Part shown: positions 54,594-61,982 of the stretch, one piece after another | How positions within the stretch are numbered: position 1 is the first letter of the stretch | How the letters are laid out: each line of letters opens with the position of its first letter | The notes under the pieces: model-generated | Database searches by the model: none | What the model was told of the DNA's origin: nothing | What the model saw: only the letters and a program-made list of their open reading frames with translations | Made by a program: the position numbers and the translations under genes | DNA from: Flagellimonas sp. MMG031 | Lineage (GTDB): Bacteria; Bacteroidota; Bacteroidia; Flavobacteriales; Flavobacteriaceae | Reading direction: 5' to 3' | Assembly (NCBI RefSeq): GCF_040112705.1 | Contig: NZ_CP157804.1 | Span: 1,730,001-1,794,000, forward strand | Length of the DNA stretch: 64,000 nucleotides

Positions 54594-54630
54594 GGGGCAT
54601 TGGTCAATTCAAAAGGGGCATCCGTCAATT
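54594..54630 (+). promoter_or_regulatory. Strong 21 bp phased direct repeat upstream of the 54775 gene
   Basis: GGGGCATTGGTCAATT (54594-54609) and GGGGCATCCGTCAATT (54615-54630), 14 of 16 identical, starts exactly 21 bp apart. The unit lies 145-181 bp before the ATG. LytTR-family regulators are known to bind such two-turn spaced direct repeats. Confidence 0.6.
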
Positions 54631-54774
54631 GGCCACTTCCAACATGATTTATTTCGCTACTTTTCGGCAAGCAAACCATGCTGCATTTTAGAATGAAAGA
54701 ATTTTATGGGAAAAATATTACAAAAGGTACTTTTTTGGTTATCCATGCGTTTTTCAGGTAGAAAAAATACAACC

Positions 54775-55299
54775 ATGAGTAAAAAAACCTTTGTAATGGC
54801 AATTCTAGCGATGGTTGCCATCAGTTATTTGTCCAGTGCACAGCATGTGGACCGAACAAGTTTTAAAGCGGGAGTCCATGTTGGTGTGCCGCTAGGCGAT
54901 ATTTCCGATTTTTCCAATTTTGAGCTGGGTCTCGATTTGGGATATCACTGGTCCGTATCCGAAATGGTGGATGTAGGTTTGGCCACAGGATTTATGAATG
55001 CCTTTGGGAACACATCGACCGAAGATATTGGTCCGGTTGCGGTGGAAGTTGATTTTCCGGATATCCAATATATCCCGGCGGCAGCTGCATTCCGACTTTA
55101 TCCTACCTACGATTTTAAGTTAGGGGCCGATGTGGGCTATGCCATTGGAATAAATGAAGGAAACGATGGTGGGTTTTATGTGCGCCCCATGATTGGATAC
55201 AACATTAACGGAAACACCGAATTGAATGTTTCCTATACAACCATAAGTGACAATTACGACTACTCCATGATTGCTGTGGGCTTGTTGTTTTTGTTCTAA
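54775..55299 (+). CDS. Small outer membrane beta-barrel protein
   Basis: 174 aa from the ATG at 54775 (MSKKTFVMAILAM); the longer frame from 54706 precedes the signal. Signal FVMAILAMVAISYLSSAQ, then eight or so amphipathic strands (FKAGVHVGVPLGDIS, FELGLDLGYHW, GLATGFMNAFG, FKLGADVGYAIG, YVRPMIGYNI, TELNVSYTTIS, YSMIAVGLLFLF) in the OmpA/OmpW-like small-barrel style. Ends in Phe as outer-membrane proteins do. Preceded by a strong phased direct repeat. Function unknown. Confidence 0.78.
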   Translation: MSKKTFVMAILAMVAISYLSSAQHVDRTSFKAGVHVGVPLGDISDFSNFELGLDLGYHWSVSEMVDVGLATGFMNAFGNTSTEDIGPVAVEVDFPDIQYIPAAAAFRLYPTYDFKLGADVGYAIGINEGNDGGFYVRPMIGYNINGNTELNVSYTTISDNYDYSMIAVGLLFLF

Positions 55300-55377
55300 A
55301 TCAATTAAAAATAACTGTTCATAACCCCAAAACTTGCAAGTAAACCATGAATATTAACCATTAATTATGTTTAGAAA

Positions 55378-55839
55378 ATGAGAAAATTACTTTTAGTTTT
55401 TGCAATTGGAATGCTTGGACATTTGGCGGTAAAGGCCCAAACCAATTATCGGGCCGCTCTGGGATTGGGGATTGACCTTTATGACGACGCCACTTTTTTC
55501 GGGGCTACGGGAAAATACTTTTTTTCCGATAACCATGTTGGCCAGGGAGATTTGGGCTTTGAGGACAATGCCACCATTGCAACCTTTTTGTACTCCTATC
55601 ACAAGGAATTTTTTAGGGCAAAGGGTTTGCGCTGGTACGCTGGGGTTGGTCCCAGTATTATTTTTATCAAGAATTCGGATAATATTTTTGCATTGCGTCC
55701 GCATTTGGGGCTCGACTTTAAAGTAGATGGGGTGCCCTTTGTCATCAATTTTGATTGGCGCCCTTCTGTTGTACTTAGCGATGTGGGCGACAACGAGGTT
55801 GGCGCATTCGGCTTTGGACTTCAATTCGCCATTAATTAA
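55378..55839 (+). CDS. Small outer membrane beta-barrel protein
   Basis: 153 aa. Signal MRKLLLVFAIGMLGHLAVKAQ, then strands YRAALGLGIDLY, TFFGATGKYFFS, TIATFLYSYHK, RWYAGVGPSII, RPHLGLDFKV, PFVINFDWRPSV and GAFGFGLQFAIN, typical of an eight-stranded barrel. Lies 78 bp after the barrel gene at 54775, so the two may be co-expressed, yet they are not close paralogs. Function unknown. Confidence 0.78.
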   Translation: MRKLLLVFAIGMLGHLAVKAQTNYRAALGLGIDLYDDATFFGATGKYFFSDNHVGQGDLGFEDNATIATFLYSYHKEFFRAKGLRWYAGVGPSIIFIKNSDNIFALRPHLGLDFKVDGVPFVINFDWRPSVVLSDVGDNEVGAFGFGLQFAIN

Positions 55840-55859
55840 AGAACAGAAAATAGCAGAAT

Positions 55860-55970
55860 AAAGAGGCTATCTAATAAGCAGTAATAGTTGAGCTTTGTCA
55901 GGTTGAGCGCTTGCCTGCCGCAGGCGGGCGCTCGAACTGATAGGTAAACTGCTTTTTAGACAGTCTCTTT
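55860..55970. repeat. MITE-like palindromic element
   Basis: Ends are near-perfect inverted repeats: AAGAGGCTATCTAATAAGCAGT (left, 55861-55882) against ACTGCTTTTTAGACAGTCTCTT (right, 55948-55969), 19 of 22 pairs. Inside, GTCAGGTTGAGCGC and GCGCTCGAACTGA pair imperfectly, and GCCTG-CCG-CAGGC forms the tip. The whole folds as one long cruciform or hairpin. It is non-coding, and its right end abuts the aroQ promoter. Confidence 0.65.
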
Positions 55971-55981
55971 TCTTTTTATTG

Positions 55982-55989
55982 TATTTTTG
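55982..55989 (+). promoter_or_regulatory. -7 box of aroQ, leaderless arrangement
   Basis: TATTTTTG is followed by five bases (AAAGT) and the ATG at 55995. The -33 position falls in the right arm of the MITE-like repeat. Confidence 0.5.
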
Positions 55990-55994
55990 AAAGT

Positions 55995-56411
55995 ATGAAA
56001 TTAATCATCATCAACGGACCCAACCTCAACCTCTTGGGAAAGCGTGAACCCGAAATCTACGGGAGTACCACTTTCGAGGACTATTTTGCAACGCTTCAAT
56101 CTAAATTTCCCGAGGTAGAACTGTCATACTATCAATCCAATATTGAAGGGGAAATTATTGCTAAAATTCAAGAAGTAGGGTTCGATTACGATGGTATCAT
56201 TTTAAACGCCGCTGCCTACACCCATACCTCCGTTGGTATCGGTGATGCAGTTAAAGCTGTGGAATCTCCGGTAATCGAAGTGCATATTTCCAACACGCAT
56301 GAGCGCGAGGCATATCGCCATGTATCCTACATAGCACCGGTTGCTAAAGGAGTGATTCTTGGGTTTGGCCTGCAGAGTTATGATTTGGCCATCCAGAGTT
56401 TTTTAGGCTAG
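55995..56411 (+). CDS. aroQ: Type II 3-dehydroquinate dehydratase
   Basis: 138 aa, normal length. NGPNLNLLGKREPEIYG with the catalytic Tyr, GIILNAAAYTHTS with the substrate-binding Asn and His, and VIEVHISNTHEREAYRH with the conserved His/Glu/Arg. It converts 3-dehydroquinate to 3-dehydroshikimate in the shikimate pathway. The -7 box five bases before the ATG implies a leaderless mRNA. The stop overlaps the convergent DUF3817 gene by nine bases. Confidence 0.95.
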   Translation: MKLIIINGPNLNLLGKREPEIYGSTTFEDYFATLQSKFPEVELSYYQSNIEGEIIAKIQEVGFDYDGIILNAAAYTHTSVGIGDAVKAVESPVIEVHISNTHEREAYRHVSYIAPVAKGVILGFGLQSYDLAIQSFLG

Positions 56412-56684
56412 TTCCTTCAAGTACTTTTTGTCAGCATAAAACGTCCCGAAGGGAAGGAGGGAGGCTATAAAAAGTATAACAAATCTTCTGAGTTTCCATT
56501 TGCGTTCCCAACAAAAAACAATGGCCACCACTACGTATAGAATAAACAATATTCCATGTGCCATCCCAACCACTTGGTTTGGTTCAGGAATATCCGCCCA
56601 ATGCTTCAACGGCATGGTCATTCCGAAAAGGAGTAGATAGGAAATACCTTCTAAAATAGCAGTGGCCCTAAAAATCTTAAGCAT
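56403..56684 (-). CDS. DUF3817 family membrane protein
   Basis: 93 aa, three membrane helices: FRATAILEGISYLLLFGMTMPLK, VGMAHGILFILYVVVAIVFC, FVILFIASLLPFGTFYAD. The motif EGISYLLLFGMTMPLKHWADIP and the VGMAHG block define DUF3817, integral membrane proteins of unknown role. Starts three bases after the stop of lpdA and may be co-transcribed with it. Overlaps aroQ tail-to-tail. Confidence 0.93.
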   Translation of the reverse strand: MLKIFRATAILEGISYLLLFGMTMPLKHWADIPEPNQVVGMAHGILFILYVVVAIVFCWERKWKLRRFVILFIASLLPFGTFYADKKYLKELA

Positions 56685-56687
56685 AGG

Positions 56688-58079
56688 TTATAGGTGGATT
56701 ACTTCATCGTAAGCATCCGCAACTGCTTCCATTACAGCTTCGCTCATGGTAGGGTGAGGGTGAACTGCTTTCAGTACTTCATGTCCTGTGGTTTCCAGTT
56801 TTCTGGCCACTACGGCTTCTGCGATCATGTCGGTTACCCCAACACCGATCATATGGCAACCCAACCATTCTCCGTATTTGGCATCAAAGATTACTTTTAC
56901 AAAACCATCAGGGGTTCCTGCGGCTTTGGCCTTACCGCTCGCCGAAAACGGGAATTTACCGATTTTAAGATCATATCCTTTTTCCTTGGCTTGCTTTTCT
57001 GTCAACCCAACAGAGGCGATTTCGGGGATACAGTAAGTACATCCTGGGATATTGCCGTAATCCAAGGGCTCTACGTGCATTCCTGCTAATTTTTCTACAC
57101 AAATAATACCTTCCGCAGAGGCTACGTGCGCCAATGCCTGTCCTGGGGTTACATCACCAATGGCAAAGTAACCGGGTATGTTGGTTTGGTAGTAGTCGTT
57201 CACCAATATTTTGTCACGGTCTGTGGCGATGCCCACATCTTCCAATCCAATATTCTCGATGTTTGTTTTGATTCCTACTGCGGATAGTACGATGTCAGCC
57301 TCTAAAACTTCTTCGCCTTTTTGGGTCTTTACCGTGGCTTTAACGCCATCACCAGACGTATCCACCTTGGTCACCTCTGCGGAAGTCTTGATTTTGATGC
57401 CCGATTTTTTGAAGTTACGTTCCAATTGTTTGGAAATATCCTCGTCCTCTACGGGCACAATGTTCGGCATATATTCCACTACGGTAACCTCGGTACCCAT
57501 GGAGTGATAGAAATAGGCAAACTCCATTCCGATGGCACCACTGCCTACCACGATCATTTTCTTGGGCTGTTTTTCCAAGGTCATGGCCTCACGGTACCCA
57601 ATGACTTTTTTGCCGTCTTGGGGAAGGCTAGGCAACTCGCGGCTACGAGCCCCAGTGGCGATGATGATATGGTCCGCTGAATACTCGGTGGTATCACCGT
57701 TCTCAGCTTTTACTTCTACTTTTTTTCCTTTTTTCAGTTTTCCAAATCCATTGATGACCTCGATCTTGTTCTTTTTCATCAAGAATTGGACCCCTTTGCT
57801 CATGCCATCGGCCACGCTGCGGCTTCTCTTGACAACGGCATCAAAATCATGGCTTACATCTTTGGCATTCAAACCATAATCTTCGGCATGTTTCAGATAT
57901 TCAAAAACCTGAGCGGATTTAAGAAGGGCCTTGGTAGGGATACACCCCCAATTTAGACATACACCTCCCAAACTTTCCTTTTCTATAATGGCTGTTTTGA
58001 AACCTAATTGTGATGCCCTGATGGCAGTAACGTATCCACCTGGACCACTTCCCAAAACAATTATATCGAACTTGCTCAT
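56688..58079 (-). CDS. lpdA: Dihydrolipoyl dehydrogenase
   Basis: 463 aa. FAD motif VLGSGPGGYVTAIRA, the redox disulfide GGVCLNWGCIPTK (about residues 38-50), the NAD-binding VVGSGAIGMEFAYF, FAIGDVTPG near residue 310 and the catalytic His-Glu in VHPHPTMSE. It reoxidises dihydrolipoamide of 2-oxoacid dehydrogenases (pyruvate, 2-oxoglutarate) with NAD+. No E1/E2 genes are adjacent. Complete and of normal length. Confidence 0.96.
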   Translation of the reverse strand: MSKFDIIVLGSGPGGYVTAIRASQLGFKTAIIEKESLGGVCLNWGCIPTKALLKSAQVFEYLKHAEDYGLNAKDVSHDFDAVVKRSRSVADGMSKGVQFLMKKNKIEVINGFGKLKKGKKVEVKAENGDTTEYSADHIIIATGARSRELPSLPQDGKKVIGYREAMTLEKQPKKMIVVGSGAIGMEFAYFYHSMGTEVTVVEYMPNIVPVEDEDISKQLERNFKKSGIKIKTSAEVTKVDTSGDGVKATVKTQKGEEVLEADIVLSAVGIKTNIENIGLEDVGIATDRDKILVNDYYQTNIPGYFAIGDVTPGQALAHVASAEGIICVEKLAGMHVEPLDYGNIPGCTYCIPEIASVGLTEKQAKEKGYDLKIGKFPFSASGKAKAAGTPDGFVKVIFDAKYGEWLGCHMIGVGVTDMIAEAVVARKLETTGHEVLKAVHPHPTMSEAVMEAVADAYDEVIHL

Positions 58080-58225
58080 TAGATTTTGATTTTAGTTGTT
58101 AGATAAAAACCTGCCGTTGAATGGCAGCTGCAAAAGTACGCAAATCAATCTCCATTTCCCAAGTTGAAAAACTCAAATTTGGATTCGTTTGTGAAATCTG
58201 AAAAAATGGTTGTTCGGGGAAGAAT

Positions 58226-58630
58226 TTAACCTTCTGGGTCAAAATCGATGCTCACTGAATTGATGCAGTACCGTTGCCCCGTGGTTTCCCGAGGCCCATC
58301 ATTAAAAACATGTCCCAAATGGCTACCGCAGTTGGCACAGACCGTTTCGGTGCGTACCATACCATGGCTGGTATCGCGAATGTACTCGATGGCGCCTTCA
58401 ACAGCCTGATCAAAAGAGGGCCAACCACAACCGCTTTCAAATTTGTGCTCACTTTCAAAAAGTTTGGCATTGCAGGCTTTACAGTGGTAATTGCCATCTT
58501 CAAAATGAAGGTCGAACTTTCCGGTATAGGGCCGTTCGGTACCCTTTTGCCTCAGAACATAATACTCCTCAGGGGAAAGTTGCTGTTTCCATTCTTCTTC
58601 ACTTTTATTGACACCATACTTGTTCTTCAT
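58226..58630 (-). CDS. msrB: Methionine-(R)-sulfoxide reductase B, cytoplasmic
   Basis: 134 aa without a signal peptide. Zinc-binding Cys pairs CKAC (about residue 54) and CANC (about 101), GWPSFD, and the catalytic Cys in QRYCINSVSIDF. It reduces the R-epimer of methionine sulfoxide in proteins with thioredoxin. It lies 19 bp downstream of a paralogous lipoprotein MsrB in the same direction, so the two are probably one operon serving two compartments. Confidence 0.95.
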   Translation of the reverse strand: MKNKYGVNKSEEEWKQQLSPEEYYVLRQKGTERPYTGKFDLHFEDGNYHCKACNAKLFESEHKFESGCGWPSFDQAVEGAIEYIRDTSHGMVRTETVCANCGSHLGHVFNDGPRETTGQRYCINSVSIDFDPEG

Positions 58631-58649
58631 AGGAATTTTTTATGCCAAA

Positions 58650-59141
58650 TTATGGGTTATCCGGAATAAAATCAAGCGCGGCTCCATTGATGCAATGTCT
58701 TTTTCCAGTGGTATTCCGTGGACCATCGTTGAACACGTGCCCCAAATGTCCTCCGCACACGGCGCAATGCTCTTCGGTACGGGCCACTCCTATTTTATAA
58801 TCCACGTCGTAGGCCACATTGCCCTCGATTTCCCTATCAAAACTGGGCCATCCGGTTCCCGAGTCGAATTTATGCTCACTCTTGAACAGGGGAGTGCCAC
58901 AACCGGCACATACGTAGGTGCCCTTTTCCTTAATGTCCAATAGTTCACTGGAGAAAGCATTTTCTGTGGCGGCCTTGCGCAGCACGTAGTATTCCATATC
59001 GGTAAGCTCGGCACGCCATTCGGCATCCGTTTTGTTCACCTTAAAAGTGGTTTCTTTTTCGGTCTCCTTTTTTTCTTCCTGTGAGTTTCCCTTGCATCCG
59101 GTCAAAACTACCAATGCAATCAATAGCAATCTTTTTCCCAT
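58650..59141 (-). CDS. msrB: Methionine-(R)-sulfoxide reductase B, lipoprotein
   Basis: 163 aa. Signal LLLIALVVLTGC with lipobox Cys, then a Glu/Lys-rich linker and a full MsrB domain: zinc Cys pairs CAGC and CAVC, GWPSFD, and catalytic Cys in KRHCINGAALDF. It should repair oxidised methionine in the periplasm. Paralog of the next gene downstream. The electron donor for the periplasmic copy is not evident in this window. Confidence 0.95.
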   Translation of the reverse strand: MGKRLLLIALVVLTGCKGNSQEEKKETEKETTFKVNKTDAEWRAELTDMEYYVLRKAATENAFSSELLDIKEKGTYVCAGCGTPLFKSEHKFDSGTGWPSFDREIEGNVAYDVDYKIGVARTEEHCAVCGGHLGHVFNDGPRNTTGKRHCINGAALDFIPDNP

Positions 59142-59194
59142 TCTTGTTTTTTTATGATTGGACGACTTTTTATGGCTATCCTTTCAAAATTACC

Positions 59195-59228
59195 ATAAAA
59201 AAAGTCCCATTGATTTTCAATGAGACTT
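59195..59228 (-). terminator. Terminator of the collagen-like lipoprotein gene
   Basis: AAGTCcCATTGA pairs with TCAATGaGACTT around a TTT loop. On the minus strand the stem is followed by a seven-T run. About 20 bp after the stop of the 59250 gene. Confidence 0.85.
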
Positions 59229-59249
59229 AAAATACCATTTTTATATGAT

Positions 59250-59828
59250 TTATTGAAGGTCCAACTGGATTACCTGTCCTTCATTGATCTGTAATTTGGA
59301 CATCACGCTGTCAATGTTGGAGGCATCAAAATCCGGAGATTGGGCATATTCGCTCGGTATGAATACGATACGGAACAGCTGATTGTCCGTAAAGTCCGTG
59401 CTAAGGGTGGATAAATCAAAATTACCATCGATAAACAGCTCCAGGTCCACAAAAGTATGGGAAAACACATATTGAATGGTTCCACCTGGCAAAAAGTAAT
59501 TCTGTGGTATTTGTGTCCATGCATCTGCAGTGGAGCCATCGCTTAAATCGATAACCCCGTCGTGGCGATATACCAATACGGCATCCGATTCAAATACCTC
59601 AAAATTGGTCACATCGGAAAAGGTGATCAGGGTACTGAAGAGATTGGCTTCGGCATCATAGCCAAAGTCAACGCCCTCTACTTCCACTACCTGTCCTTGG
59701 ATACCTGGAGCGCCGGGAGCACCATCCAGGCCATCCAACCCGTCAAAGCCCGGAGGACCTTGTGGGCCTTCGCAAGCCGCGAAAATAAAAACGATAACTG
59801 CTCCTAAAATTGTACTAAACTTATTCAT
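59250..59828 (-). CDS. Lipoprotein with a short collagen-like repeat
   Basis: 192 aa. Signal TILGAVIVFIFAAC, lipobox Cys19, then Gly-X-Y repeats (GPQ GPP GFD GLD GLD GAP GAP GIQ, about residues 22-45) and a beta-rich domain of about 140 aa (VDFGYDAEANLFSTLITFSDV, YSHTFVDLELFIDGN-like). Bacterial collagen repeats trimerise and can bind ligands or surfaces. Common as small outer-membrane lipoproteins in flavobacteria; ligand unknown. Divergent from glgB. Confidence 0.82.
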   Translation of the reverse strand: MNKFSTILGAVIVFIFAACEGPQGPPGFDGLDGLDGAPGAPGIQGQVVEVEGVDFGYDAEANLFSTLITFSDVTNFEVFESDAVLVYRHDGVIDLSDGSTADAWTQIPQNYFLPGGTIQYVFSHTFVDLELFIDGNFDLSTLSTDFTDNQLFRIVFIPSEYAQSPDFDASNIDSVMSKLQINEGQVIQLDLQ

Positions 59829-59990
59829 GATTTTTGGATTTTGGATTTGTGTTACTTTTAACTGTTAACGCATTAAAATCAAAAAGCGTTCCACTTTTTG
59901 AAAAAAAATGATTTTAATGGCAAACCGATTATCAAAATCGTATTCTTCCCTAAAGTTGCGTATTATTGTATAAGCACTAAAAACACTTTT

Positions 59991-61886
59991 ATGTCAAAGG
60001 TAGTTCCACACAGTTTTTTTACGGAGTTTGATATCGATCTTTTTAAATCTGGAAAGCATTTTCGCCTGTATGACAAGTTAGGGTCGCACCTCACCGAAGT
60101 CGATGGGGTGAAAGGGACGTATTTCGCTGTTTGGGCACCTTCGGCAAAGTCGGTCAGTGTAATTGGCGATTTCAACTATTGGACTGTTGGAGAGCACCAA
60201 TTGAATGTGCGCTGGGACAGCAGCGGAATCTGGGAGGGTTTTATTCCGGGAGTTGACAAAGGAATCAAGTACAAATACAAAATACAATCCCATAACAACG
60301 ATATCTGGACCGAAAAGGCGGACCCTTTTGCCCGTTTCTGCGAGCAGCCTCCACAAACGGCATCCTTGGTCTGGGACGATAAATACAAATGGAAGGACAG
60401 CGGCTGGATGGAAACCCGTGAAGAAAAGAACGCATTGGACAAACCGTATTCGGTTTATGAGGTCCATTTGGGCTCTTGGAAAAAGAAGAATGGTTGGCAA
60501 TCGCTGAGTTATTTGGAAATGGCAAAGGAATTGGCCGATTATGTGGAGGAAATGGGCTTTACCCATGTGGAGTTTATGCCGGTTATGGAGTACCCGTACG
60601 ACCCCTCATGGGGTTATCAACTAACGGGTTACTTTGCGCCGACCTCGCGTTTTGGCAAGCCTGAGGATTTTAAGGTTTTGGTAGATGCCTTGCACCAAAG
60701 AGGCATTGGGGTCATTCTGGATTGGGTGCCATCCCACTTTCCCGAAGATGCCCACGGCTTGGGCTTTTTCGACGGATCTCACCTGTATGAACATCCAGAT
60801 AGACGAAGGGGTTATCATCCCGACTGGAAAAGTTTGATATTTAACTATGGACGTAACGAAGTACGGGCATTTTTGATCAGCAACGCCATTTTTTGGCTCG
60901 ACCAGTACCATGTGGACGGCCTTCGGGTAGATGCAGTGGCTTCCATGCTCTATTTGGATTATTCCCGTGAAGATGGGGAATGGGAGCCAAATATTTACGG
61001 AAACAACGAAAATTTAGAAGCCATATCCTTCCTGCAAGAAATGAACCAAGAGGTCTATGCCAGTTTTAAAGGGGTACAGACCATTGCCGAAGAATCCACT
61101 GCCTTCACAGGCGTGACCAAACCTGTACATTACGGTGGGCTGGGTTTTGGCATGAAATGGATGATGGGCTGGATGCACGATACCTTGGAGTTCTTTAAAA
61201 AAGACCCGATCCATCGCTCGTATGATTTGAACTCCATAAGTTTTAGCCTTACCTACGCCTTTACGGAAAATTTTATGCTGCCCTTTTCCCATGATGAGGT
61301 TGTGTACGGCAAACAATCCTTACTGTACCGAATGCCGGGCGATGAATGGCAGCGTTTTGCCAATTTGAGGTTGCTTTATGGTTATATGTTTACCCATCCT
61401 GGAGGTAATTTGTTGTTCATGGGAGGTGAATTTGGACAGTCCTCCGAATGGAATTTTCAGGAAAGCTTGGATTGGCATTTGACCCAATACGATTTTCATT
61501 CGGGAATACAGGAGGTCATCAAGGACCTGAACAAACTGTACAAAACAAGTCCGGCACTCTATGAGAAACAATTCCAGCCAGAAGGTTTTCAGTGGATTGA
61601 GTACAACGACCAAGAGAACTCTGTGATTTCGTACATTCGGAAAGGCAACGACCCAAAGGACGACTTGATCATTGTTTGCAACTTCACCCCGGTCCCAAGG
61701 GAAAATTATAGGGTAGGGGTGCCAAAAAGCACTACGCTTAAATTGGTTTTTAACAGTGATGACAAAAAATATTCGGGAAGTGGCATGGGCAAAAAGACCA
61801 TGAAACCCTCCAAGACCTCTTGGAACGGGCAGGAACAGTCCGTTTTGATGAATCTACCGCCATTGGGCGTGGTCGTATACCGATAA
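59991..61886 (+). CDS. glgB: 1,4-alpha-glucan branching enzyme GlgB
   Basis: 631 aa from the ATG at 59991 (MSKVVPHSFF), the usual length; the frame extends upstream without an ATG that fits the family. CBM48 beta-sandwich (about residues 25-120), then the GH13 barrel: VILDWVPSHF, GLRVDAVASMLY with the nucleophile Asp, TIAEESTAF with the acid-base Glu, and FSHDEVVYGK with the third Asp neighbour, then a beta C-domain. It makes alpha-1,6 branches in glycogen. Upstream TAAAGTTG (59951-59958) resembles a -7 box. A hairpin follows. Confidence 0.95.
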   Translation: MSKVVPHSFFTEFDIDLFKSGKHFRLYDKLGSHLTEVDGVKGTYFAVWAPSAKSVSVIGDFNYWTVGEHQLNVRWDSSGIWEGFIPGVDKGIKYKYKIQSHNNDIWTEKADPFARFCEQPPQTASLVWDDKYKWKDSGWMETREEKNALDKPYSVYEVHLGSWKKKNGWQSLSYLEMAKELADYVEEMGFTHVEFMPVMEYPYDPSWGYQLTGYFAPTSRFGKPEDFKVLVDALHQRGIGVILDWVPSHFPEDAHGLGFFDGSHLYEHPDRRRGYHPDWKSLIFNYGRNEVRAFLISNAIFWLDQYHVDGLRVDAVASMLYLDYSREDGEWEPNIYGNNENLEAISFLQEMNQEVYASFKGVQTIAEESTAFTGVTKPVHYGGLGFGMKWMMGWMHDTLEFFKKDPIHRSYDLNSISFSLTYAFTENFMLPFSHDEVVYGKQSLLYRMPGDEWQRFANLRLLYGYMFTHPGGNLLFMGGEFGQSSEWNFQESLDWHLTQYDFHSGIQEVIKDLNKLYKTSPALYEKQFQPEGFQWIEYNDQENSVISYIRKGNDPKDDLIIVCNFTPVPRENYRVGVPKSTTLKLVFNSDDKKYSGSGMGKKTMKPSKTSWNGQEQSVLMNLPPLGVVVYR

Positions 61887-61920
61887 AAGCAAAGCTACAA
61901 CGTTGTAGTTGATTGCTTTT
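61885..61920 (+). terminator. Hairpin after glgB with an embedded perfect palindrome
   Basis: AAAAGCAA pairs with TTGCTTTT; inside lies CTACAACGTTGTAG, a perfect 14 bp palindrome at 61895-61908 with a central CG as in LacI-family operators. It may be a terminator of glgB, an operator for the following GH31 gene, or both. The stop of glgB overlaps its start. Confidence 0.5.
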
Positions 61921-61982
61921 CAAAACATATTTTTAATTATTCAGGCTTTTGTGTTTCTTTTGCTAGCCTCAACTGATTATAG

